DNA of 64,000 bases from Adineta vaga (taxonomy: Eukaryota > Rotifera). Location: positions 3,658,001-3,722,000 of the forward strand of contig CP075495.1 in NCBI GenBank assembly GCA_021613535.1, written 5' to 3'. This document shows, in pieces, positions 49,250-60,400 of the stretch (the stretch's first letter is position 1; each line of letters starts with the position of its first letter). The position numbers and the translations under genes are program-made. The notes beneath the pieces are model-generated. The model saw only the letters and a program-made list of their open reading frames with translations. It was not told where the DNA came from and searched no databases.

Positions 49250-49685
49250 AATTTTCTTCGTTCATGCAAGAATAGTATTATTTGTATCAAATTTTCAAAT
49301 TGTTTTTCTAAATACGAAGTTTTTTTTTCGAAAAACAATTTCGTTTTAGTTTACAAATGATTTGCAAATGTCATTGCAAAGATAAAATTAAGACGATAGT
49401 ATTTTTGTTACAATAAGCTCAAATTTCTCAATAACAAAACAAAACATGAGTACAGTTTCTATTGAAATAATACAACTAATTTTTCAAACGATCAATGTCA
49501 TGAACATTTCGTTAGTTTAATATCTCAAACAAAACACTTGAATTTGAAAAAGAATCAAAACATGATTTGACACTTTTCCTTCTTTTTCTTTTTTTTTCTC
49601 TCTTGAAAAGAAAAAGTTGAATTTATGCGGACAAAAAAATGAGCCATTTTATTGACAACACATACTACTTGAAATCTAACACATC
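49250..49685. other. spacer between GT61 and the small myristoylation-motif gene
   Basis: 436 bp, AT-rich with T-runs near 49320 and 49580-49600. No gene is seen. It must include the upstream signals of the next gene. Confidence 0.45.
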
Positions 49686-50297
49686 ATGGGTAGTAACAAA
49701 AGCAAGCAAAAAAAACAAACGAAGTAATCGAATCAAATCCAACTCTTTGATCTCATAAATTCAATCTATTTTTTTCCTAGAACATATGTTCAACCTTATC
49801 CACAGAAACCAGTTAAAATTCATCCAGTTGTACCACCTGAACCTAAACCGGAACCGAAATTACCGAAAAAAATCATGAAAAAAATACCTCATATTCTTCC
49901 TCGATACATTCCACGACGTGATCGACTGTACAATCCTCAAAGTGTACGACCTATTGAATTGTCATGGTTTCAACAGAATAATCAAAACGATAATTATTCG
50001 TATGTATAGTATTGAAGATTATTTTTCTATGATAACAATATTTTTCTTCTTCATTTTTTTAGTCGAATCAATTACCATTATCACAACCTTCATCCTCATC
50101 ACTATCATGAACATTATCATCATCATCATAATAATAACCTTCATAATGATGAACATGATACTCGACTTCCCTTAGCAATCAAACGGTGGCCAATAAATGA
50201 TGATAAATATACAAGATCACGATTTCGATTACGAACACAATTCCGTACCAAGTCTTTTATTGATGAATACGTTTATCAAAAAAAAGCTCCCTCATAA
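49686..50297 (+). CDS. small basic His-rich protein with a Src-like N-myristoylation start
   Basis: Three exons (49686-49723, 49781-49999, 50063-50297; introns 57 and 63 bp, GT-AG) keep one frame and give about 163 residues. Exon 1 encodes MGSNKSKQKKQTK: Gly2, Ser/Lys at positions 5-7 and a basic cluster, the same pattern as the SH4 start of Src kinases. Exon 2 is basic and proline-rich (PVKIHPVVPPEPKPEPKLPK, RYIPRRDRLYNPQSVRP). Exon 3 is His-rich (HHYHEHYHHHH) and ends RTKSFIDEYVYQKKAPS. There is no kinase, SH2 or SH3 domain, and PEPKPEPKLP could be an SH3 ligand (inference). The first exon is only 38 nt, and its assignment rests on frame continuity and splice sites. I do not know the family. 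Confidence 0.6.
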
Positions 50298-51308
50298 TTC
50301 GTTCTCTTACATATCGTTCCTTTTGTTATTTATTCACCACATTTTCTATCATTGTTTATGAAAGAGAGCATTTCAGAGTGCAAACACTTTATATGCTCTC
50401 ATTGTATATCGATATTTTTTCCAATGTAAAAAAAACACATGCACACACACACGCTACGTATTTATTCTAATAAACATTATATATCGAATAAGAAAAATAC
50501 TGTTAATCGACTACACATAATAATCATAAATTTTCTTTTCGTTTCTTTTTTTTTCCTTTAGCACAATCAAATATCAATCAAAGGTGCTTTTGAATAGTGT
50601 ACTTAAAAAATATATATATATATATAGTGTGATCAGAATCTACTGTGAAGAAAAAAAAGAGACAGGCATATTTATCGAATGGATTCTTCGCTTTCCTCTA
50701 ACGTCTCTGCGCGACAAAACGTATCAGACAAATATAAGCAAGAGAGAAAAAAACAGCCTTTACATGCATATAGACAATCACAAAAAAAAACGAAGAGAGT
50801 CAACGACACATCGACGATAATGACGTTGATATAAACACAATCAAAACGAGTGTATATATTTGTCTTTGCTCAAGGCATCCGTGGTTTTGTGGTCAAATTT
50901 TGTGACGTATATGGTACTTTCCTATTTACTTTCTTTTTCACTTCTTCCTTATTAAATATTCAAAGTAAGTTTATTTAACTAGCGGTATTATAGAAAAGTT
51001 TCAAAGATCATACACACACATTTGTTTGTTCATCGAAAGAACCTTCAAGGTTATTCTATTATTGTTTATTGTATAAGAGTATAGGATGTGTTAAGTAACA
51101 TGAGACAATAGCTTCCTATCTTTATACCCAAGTGTCACTGATATTAGTTATTATGTGCAAAAGTTTGATGATTGGCAACATCAACATACGGTTCTCTTAT
51201 CTCTTGCCTACTGAGTTTTGTCTCTTTGACAATGATTGATGAGACTTTAGAAAACAGTAATGATCTCGCGTTGAAAAGTTCTGCATGCATCCATAAATAT
51301 ATATAGAT

Positions 51309-51333
51309 GTATGTATGTGTGTGTGTGTGTGTG
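51309..51333 (+). repeat. (TG)n microsatellite
   Basis: GTATGTATG followed by about eight TG units in noncoding DNA. Confidence 0.9.
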
Positions 51334-52271
51334 AATATGTATATATCGATGAGTTCGACGTATACTATTTGAATACTAAGCATGCACTTTGAAAAAAAAA
51401 ACAACTTAACATTTTCATTGTAGAATTTCGGTGTTGCGTGTTGATGCTTCGAGCATAGTATCCTTTTCTTTCTCTTTCTTTTTTTTCTTCATCTTTTCGA
51501 TGAAGGTCAAGAACAAACGATAACAATTATCTTGTTAAGGTATTCCTAAGTAAACTGTAGTTTTTTGTTCCATATCTATCGATCTTATCCATGAATCACA
51601 AAGATCGATGGAAATTAATTAAATCAATTACTGAATTTCAATGGAATGTAGGTCGGTTGGAAGCGTTTATACAAAAGGAAAAAATAATTCTCGGATAGTG
51701 AACATCATATTTCTTGATTGATGATATGTGAAGGACAGTAATCGTTTATTTAGAATAGATTGAAAAGAGAAAGTTGTTTAGAGCTTTTCGTAATAATATA
51801 TATATGTATATATATATATAGTTCTTTTTTCATTATCATCGGATCTTTGTTGATATTAGTATATTATATATATATATATTCTCAATGGAAATATATCCCC
51901 GAAATGAAATATATGAGATTATCAATGTCAGACAAATGGCTAAAGATTATTTACACACTATTCGTTTTCTTTCCATTTGATGATTAGATTAGAATGTTTT
52001 GATAGATAGACGGAAGCATTGTTGAAATACTTGTTGAAACGCACAATTGTCATCGATCGATGTTTTTGCTCTTTAGTTTAATTATAAACGGGAAAAGATA
52101 AACTGATGAAAAGAAAACTAGAGAAAACGGGAGAAGAAGAAAAAAGTAATAGAAGACATAAACAAGAAATTTTGTTTACTCTGTTGATATATGCCTCACA
52201 ATCATCAATAAGAATCAATCTTTTTGAATAAAGAAATATGATGGTTGATGACGAAAAAAAACGCAAATAGA

Positions 52272-52342
52272 CCTTCTTTTTTCTCTCTTTCCCTCTCCCT
52301 CCTTCTCTCTCTCTTCTCTTCTCTTTCCCTTTCCTTTTTTTT
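52272..52342 (+). repeat. long polypyrimidine tract
   Basis: About 70 consecutive, almost uninterrupted C/T bases on the plus strand (CTTCTTTTTTCTCTCTTTCC and on). The complementary purine strand yields spurious Arg/Glu/Lys-rich frames. Such homopurine-homopyrimidine tracts can adopt triplex structures. Confidence 0.9.
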
Positions 52343-53895
52343 ATGTAGTAAACATTTGCTATTCGCGTTCGCTTCCCTGTATTTGATGCTGTCCCTGTGG
52401 TTTGTGGTTGTATGCCAAGAGACAATGAGAATAAAGAGAGAAAGACGAGTGACGCGTGCCTGTTTGGAACATATGAAGAAGATATTTTTGAACAATCGTC
52501 ATGTCCTTACCAACTTAATCGACTGGTTAATTCGATCATCTAAAGACAAAAATCACGCATCTTATTAACTTATTGATAATAATAAGAATGATGTTTGCCG
52601 TTATGCATATACAAGAAATATGTTTTTGTACACATGAGTAAATAGAACTATACTAGAAGTAATTTATTAACAAAATATGTAAGTACATTTTTCTCTTATT
52701 AGTTTTAATCAAGCGTAGAACAATTGTAATGGATCAATGCATAAATGATAGTTCTAGTGCATTTGTTTCGCTTTTCTTTTCCATCAACAGATTTCTATAC
52801 ATAAATCTTTATCATTTCCGTTTTGTTTATTTGATGTCCCTCGATTCATTTAGTGTTGATATTATTATTATGAGTTAATGTATATACTTAGTAGCAGTTA
52901 AAAAAGAAACGAAGAAGAAAAAACCATATTGAAGAAGACAGATGTAAGTGATGATATTTTGTATCTTAATTTATTTTGATACAATGCGTTCCTTTCTATC
53001 TTCTCTCCGAAAGTTAATTATTCTCAAAGACTATCTTTATCTTTATCTTTATTACTAATACATTGATGAAAGATAAAAGTGTTGAACGAATTGCATTTTC
53101 CTGAAAAAAGAACACTTCCTGCTCGGTTTATACGAATATATGACCTGATTCCTTTCTTCGGATGAAATACTTAAATAAATTATTATAATGATATGTAGAC
53201 ATATATATGTCCATATAAATATTTTTGTACTGACAATCACATAACTAACAAATACATATATATATATTTCCTTAATGTTTGTGCTTGCCGTTTACTGTAA
53301 TTGATGTAGCTGCTGTAGGAGATATCATTTTTCGGATTAGTTATCATGGGTGAGAAAAGAAGAGAAAAGAGAAGATAGTAAAAGAAAAGATGCTACTGTT
53401 GCGGTCTATAATTGCGGAAGGTTTTACCACTATTTATTACTCAATAGAAACACCAGAGAAAGAGAAAGGAATAATTACATAGTCGAATAGTTATCTGGTT
53501 TTTTTTCTGGCTTATAACATCAGTTGTTTATGTATATGCTCGTCAGATTTGCTATTTAGATGAATGTGGGTAAAGAGAAAAAAAATTATTTATCTTCGTT
53601 AGACTAATGATAGACATGACTTGCACGGCATGTACTACTTGTTTGTATATATGTTAGAAAAAGACAGTCGTCTTTCTCGCATTCGAAGAGAAATTCCTTC
53701 TAACCATTTTCGTCATTTTCATCTCAAGAGAATATCCTTAAGTAACGAAGAAAGTAAGTAATTAATAGATTATATTGACTGAAGATAAAATTTCGAACTA
53801 AACCTTTTGTTTTTTCTCACATATTAATAAATATTCGTTAATCATTATTTTGGACCTTGTCCTTTATATGTTATTACATCTCAAAGTCGTTACTG

Positions 53896-53938
53896 TATTA
53901 TATATATATACATATATACATACATACATACATACATA
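53896..53938 (+). repeat. TA / CATA microsatellite
   Basis: TATATATATA followed by CATATATACATACATACATA in noncoding DNA upstream of the perlecan-like gene. Confidence 0.9.
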
Positions 53939-54408
53939 ATGTTCGTGTGAAGACCAAATTATGATCTATGAAAAGAAAGAAGCGTCCTTCCAGTGGAAGT
54001 GTTTATATTTGATATCCGTATGAGATGAACCACATAATACTTTCTCTTTCTATCTTAGATGAATAAATGAGATAGTTTAGAGAGAATTACATAATGATAG
54101 AATATTCATATCAAAGAATTTTCTCTCCAGAAGTATACCGAATAATTGAGTTAGACAAAGAAACTGTCCATACATAAAATGAGAAGGTTTTCTTTTGTGA
54201 GAAGAGAAAAAAAGATGAAGTATGTGTTTATTGTTGATACTTTCGAATTCTATTTTTTCTGTCAGAACAAAAACATCAATGTTTTTTTTATAATTTTTCA
54301 TCATTATATATTTGTGTGTATGGCAATCAATCATTGAGTTTGTTTTATTTTTTCAGATAACATTCTCTTAACCTTTTTCCAACTTTGTCAATCCTAAAAA
54401 TTTTTGGG

Positions 54409-57400
54409 ATGGACGCAAAAATTATCACCGGATTATTGTTGTGTGTCTATTTAATGACATGCATATCATTATCACAAGTAAATATAATTTTTTCTGTCTT
54501 GGTTTTTTTTCACAAGAAATAATGACTCATTTGATGATATTAGAGTGCTTCGGATGAGTTTAATTCAAGGTTGCGGTTTCGACGACAAGACGCAGGAAGT
54601 ACGTTGATGTCAAATGAATATTCATTGCTTTTTTTCTCTCTATCTAATTAATCACATGTTTCGATTTCTTCTTTCGATAATTAACTCTCTATTGCTTAAT
54701 CTTTTGCTACTTGCTTTCTCCCGCTATTAGGCTTGACTTGCCCAGAAGGTACTAAACCTTGCAAAGATGATAACAACAAATGTGTTACATATTGCAATGG
54801 AAATCCTGAATGTGATGATGCTTCGGATGAGCTTGATTGTGGTAAGTAATATGATAATGTATATAGTCATTATCAGCAGAAAAAAAAGATCAATTAACCA
54901 TATTCGCTTCATCCATTCATCTTCAGCAACTATTGCTTCTGCAACAATTGAAAATGAAAATGATCGTGCCAATGCCGCAGAAGCAACAACCGATCTTGCT
55001 GAAGCTACTCTCCCACAAATATCAATATTTGATCAACAAACGAATCCGTCAGGTGTGATGACGAAATAGAAAAAATAGGATATATCGAATGGCATGAGAT
55101 GTTTTGTTTATTTGAATCTAGTGATACTTGCTTGCTTGCTTTTTGCCTGCCGAGAATTTTGCTGTTTCTTTTCTGTTCTTTCAAAACAAAAAATCCTAAT
55201 CAATCATTTTTCTTCATTCTAGTTGCTACAGGTGCCACTACTGATGGTAAGTTTGATGAATTGATTTTTTTGTTTCCTCGAAATTCTAAATTCAGCTAAT
55301 TCTTTTCTATTGCTTGAATAAAAACTTTCTCGCTTCTTCTTCACTAACAAATATATACGTACGCACATACATAACCTCTATAGCTGCCGCCGCTGCTGAA
55401 CCAACAGTCATACTCGCTGATGGTACAACAATTGTTTTACCACCTGGAACTACAGCTACTGTCGTTGCTGATACTGGTGCCACAGAAGCTATTGAAGCAG
55501 GTGGTACTGGTGCTACAACTGATGCTGCTGGTGCTACAGAAGCTATTGAAGCAGATGGTACTGGTGCTACAACTGATGCTGCTGGTGCCACAGAAGCTAT
55601 TGAAGCAGATGGTACTGGTGCTACAACTGATGCTGCTGATGCCACAGAAGCTATTGAAGCAGATGGTACTGGTGCTACAACTGATGCTGCTGATGCCACA
55701 GAAGCTATTGAAGCAGATGGTACTGGTGCTACAACTGATGCTGCTGATGTCACGGAAGCTATTGAAGCAGATGGTACTGGTGCTACAACTGATGCTGCTG
55801 TCAACAATCTTGATTTGACGACAGTTGACTCAAATATAACCACTATTTTCGATAATGAAACAACCACAGAAAGTGGTGATCAAGGAACAGGCGCAACAAC
55901 TATAGGTAGCGATTGTATGAATCTGATTTTGAATGACATGGTTTGTGCACGAACAACATCTCCAGAATGATCAACCAGTTTTCTTCCATATTTTGCTTGT
56001 TTTTTTCTCTCTCTCGCTTCGAATGCATGTGTTCGTTTCTTTTATCTTTTTGTACATTATAATTTCTTCACTAATACATATTTCTCTTTCTACTCTAGAT
56101 GTCGACGAAATTGATGGTAAGTTTCATTCAATGTTTTGAAGTTTTTGTTTGAATATGCATGTGTTTGACAAATATATATATACGTGTGTGTATGTTTATG
56201 CATGATAGCCGGCTATGATGATAACGACGAAGAGAATCCATCTGAACAGTCAACTGTAGTACCTGGAGATGGTGCTGATAAAGAAGATGATGCTATTCCA
56301 GATGAAATCGAATCTATAACAACAACAACAATGCCACCAAAAGCCGATCGAACAACACCATCGAGTTCATCGGATGATGTTGATTATTATGATGAGGAGG
56401 ATGATGATGAAGAGTCGAATACAGATTCTGGCTCTTCATCCGGTTCCAATACACAAAGTGAGATTAATTCACACATACATGTCGCTAAGTAATTTGTAAT
56501 CGTACTCATTGCTTACTAATCGATTAGCTTTTTTCTTCAATAAATACATGTCAGCTGATAGTATAATACTTAATTATATATATATTCAGCTGTTTATAAA
56601 TTAGAATTGCATGACCATCATTTATATGCTTATTTGCTTAGGACTTGCTTTTATTTATTTTAAACATAATAACTGTTAAAAAAATATGTTTTTTTGTTCT
56701 TCTCTCTCTCATTATTAGGAAACGTAACACGAGGCAATGATACTGAAGGTAAGTAAAAATATTCATAGGATATCCAATATCGAATCTGATTTTCATAGAA
56801 GCAACTGTTCCATCAAATGTTCAACCAGGTGGTCGTGTTGAACTTCGTGTTGTTGTTAGTCCTGATGTTATTCAAGTTCAACGTGGTCGAACAGTTGAAT
56901 TGACTTGTACAGTCTATGGTGGTGATCAAAATACAAATATCTATTGGATCCAAGATGAACCTGAACGCGTGAGTCATCTCATAGAATTATTTGAATAGAA
57001 ATTGTCTTTTTTCTGATTTGAATTTTTTATTTTAGCGTCATGCATTGATAGATTCTGCTGGTGAAAATGATAAACAAGTAACAGCATCTCAAGTTATCTT
57101 ACGATCACGTATTACACTTGATGATCCAAGTAAAATTGGCAAATACACATGTATGGCACAAGATGCTTCTCAAAATACTGGTTCAGCGTCTGTTACTATG
57201 CAAGAAGGTGCTGGTTATTACCCACAACCCACATATCCAGGCGGTGTTGTACCTGGACCTGCACGTAAGTAGAATCAATGTTTATTTTCATTAAACTTAA
57301 ATTAACTTTCAGCGAGTTCTGGTGGTCGTGGTTACTTACGTATTATTGCACCCGTGATGACTGAAGGTGATTATGTTGAAATTACATGTGAAGGTGCAGC

Positions 57401-60400
57401 ACCAGAAGATGAAAGTAGTATTCAATGGTATTTCAATAATAAAGTACGTATATATCTTCGAAATGATTTTAAAAATTATACTGAAAACGAAAAAAAAAAG
57501 AAATATTCGAAACTATCTAATGACGCTAATCTCTTTTTTCTTCTTTCTTATTTTTTTTATAGCTGCTTGAGTCATCGGTAAGTTTCTTACAGGCTTTGAT
57601 TCTAATAGATCATTCACGATTTAACATCATTGCTAAATTTAATCTTATTTTCTTTACAATGAGAATAGTCTAATTCATCAGATATAAGTTCAAACCAATC
57701 ATCATTCAGCTAAACACTAATTCTCTTAATGCTTATCGATTTTCTTCAATTGTTCATAAGTAAAAATATGAAATTATTGATTGATTCTTTTTTGTAGGTT
57801 GTCGGTGATGAACAACCATTATTTCCACGTGGTAAAACTCTTCATATTCGTCCAATTTCACGACCTTATTTGGGCAACTACCGTTGTACAGTTCCTGGCG
57901 CTGGCTATACTGATGCAAACAGTGTTTTGACATTTGCAGGTAATTCATATATAAATAGAATGTTTGAATTTCAATTATCTCTTTCAATTGTATCTAACAA
58001 GGAGCTGGTGGAAGTTCAGATCCAATTCCAGGTAAATAATCTCGTACTATTCAGTTCAAATATCATTTGTTTCTCTTTGAATAATATAGTTGGTCCTGTT
58101 CAACCATCTGGTCGTTGTAGTATTGATGAAGCAACTTGCCGTAATGGTCGTTGTATTCCTCGTGCCTATCTTTGTGATGGTAAAAATGATTGCGGAGACA
58201 ACAGTGACGAAACTTGTTCACGTAAGTTGATTTTGTTTCTCTAATGAATTGTTTTATTCAAATGTTTCTATCTATATAGAACCTAGCGGAAGTGGTAAGA
58301 GAATCTATGTTGCTTTTCGCTATCATTGGAAGGCAGATATAAACCGCTATAAATGCACATAACTGAGAGAAAAAAATCATAATCCTAAGACAATCAAAAC
58401 TGCTCTATTCTGCATTGCTTATTTGAAACGAAGAGAAAATGAATGAATAGAAAATATAATATCCTTTTTAAATTTCATAGGTACTGATATTTGTCAACCA
58501 AATGAAATTCGTTGTTCCGATACTAGTCGTGGACGAAAATGTGTTCAGAAATTTTGGATGTGCGATGGTGATCGGTAAGAAATTATATTTGAAAAAAAGA
58601 AATTCAACAATGATTTATGTTTTAATAAATTAATTTTAGTGATTGTGATGATGGCAGTGATGAACAACAACACTGGTGTGGTATGTTGACAAGAATGAAA
58701 ATTTGAATCATTTGTTTTTATTGCTCTTATTTTTGTTTTATAATAGAATTACTTCCTCGACAACGTTTCTGTAAACCAAGTGAATTTCAATGTGCCAGTG
58801 CTAATGGTACATACGGCAATCCAGTTTGTGTTCCACGATCATTTCAATGTGATGGTTATAATGACTGCCCTGATCGTTCAGATGAAATTGGTTGCAGTAA
58901 GTAAAATTCAAATTCAAATCATTCATTGTCTTATTGATATGAAATTTGTAAAGCTAAGCCAACGATTATTTCACCACCACAACGACAAGTTGAAATCAAT
59001 GCTGGTGAAACTTTAACTATTCAATGTACGGCTCGTGGTTCACCAGCACCATATATCAATTGGCGTCTCAATTGGGGACAAATCTGTGGCGATGGCTCAG
59101 ACAATGGTCGATGTACCATGGCACAATCATTAGATGCTAATGATCCAAGTGTTGTTACTGGTACACTTACAGTTCGTAATGTTAATGGCAATGATGGTGG
59201 TGCTTATTCATGTGAAGCTCTCAATAATCAAGGTTTCATCTTTGCTATTCCTGATGCAATTGTCAATGTTATTATTGGTTTGTAGTATTTTTCTAATGAT
59301 AATTTATATTTTCTTTTATAAAACTAGCTGGTCCAGTACCACAACCTCCATCATGTAGCTGCAATGGTCATTCAACAAGTTGTTCATCCGATGGACGATG
59401 TCTCGTATGTTGTTCTACGTTCAAGTATTTATTTTATATAATTATTTTTATTTTTTTCGTAGAATTGTCAACATAATACGGCTGGCTATAATTGCGAACA
59501 TTGTGCTCCAGGTTATCAAGGAGATGCTCGCCGTGGTACACCACAAGATTGTCAATATGTTGCGCCTCTTCCTCTTGGAAGTACGTATCTAAATTAGGAT
59601 GATGGTCGATAACTTGAGAATGAACATGCTTATTTCTTAATAGATTGTGATCCATCTGGTACACATATGGAACGTGGTGGACGTTGTATTTGCAAATATA
59701 ACGTTGAAGGTGATCGATGTGATCGATGCAAACATAATCATTTCTATTTGAATCCAACAACACCAAATGGTTGTTTACCGTGCTTTTGTTCAGGTGTTTC
59801 AAGTGAATGTCGATCATCAGACTGGAGACGACAAGCAGTAAGAGTCATCTTCTTTTTTCAGATTATTCTCCAAGTTTCTTATCTGTCATTTCATTAATTA
59901 GGTTTCTCTTTCATTGGAAAATGACTGGAATGCTGTACCAAAAAATTTTGCTACTGAACGATATGAAGCTGGTTCCAAGATTCAACGACGTCAAAATGGA
60001 CGTGAACTTGCTCTTGACCAAAATTCATTGGGTCGACCTGCTAATGAAGTTCTCTATTGGAAAGCACCTAAGGAAGCTCTTGGTGACGTTGTTACATTAT
60101 ATGATGGTAATATTGATATTCATTTTACAAATGATGGTAATGATCAAGAAGCACCAAGCAATGATGAATTTATTTGGCTTCGTGGTAATAACATTGATCT
60201 CGTTCATAAACTTCCATCAACACAACGATTCAAAGCCAATACAAATGCTACTTATTCAGTACCATGCAATGAGGTAAAAATATTGATATGAATGAAATCT
60301 GTGAACTATTCTTTTGTTTCATTTTTATCTAGCGTACATTTACACGTAAAGATGGTACACATATCGATCGAGAAAATATTCTTATGGCATTATCCGATTT

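Larger units (their letters stand above)
50298..54408. other. 4.1 kb region upstream of the perlecan-like gene
   Basis: The longest gene-free stretch. It holds several simple repeats listed separately (a TG run at 51309-51333, a polypyrimidine tract at 52272-52342, a TATA/CATA run at 53896-53938) and TA runs near 50613 and 51790-51880. No coding frame has recognisable features. TTTTTTCAG ending at 54356 suggests a 5' untranslated exon or a trans-splice site 53 nt before the ATG. The region may hold the regulatory DNA or untranslated first exons of the matrix gene. Confidence 0.5.

Noticed and set aside
52078-52568. Arg/Glu/Lys-rich and Ser/Leu-rich frames
   Set aside because: They are translations of the polypyrimidine tract at 52272-52342 and lack any domain or splice context.
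47798-54408. A functional cluster of GT61, myristoyl-motif gene and proteoglycan
   Set aside because: Adjacency only; more than 4 kb of spacer and no shared signals beyond acceptor-like sites.
55473-55800. CRISPR-like or satellite array
   Set aside because: The units are contiguous without spacers, in frame, and inside a spliced eukaryotic gene.
55307-55867. Long minus-strand and alternative plus-strand open frames across the proteoglycan repeat
   Set aside because: A 54-bp repeat free of stops in one frame tends to be open in others. The plus frame continues into spliced exons of the same gene; the others do not.
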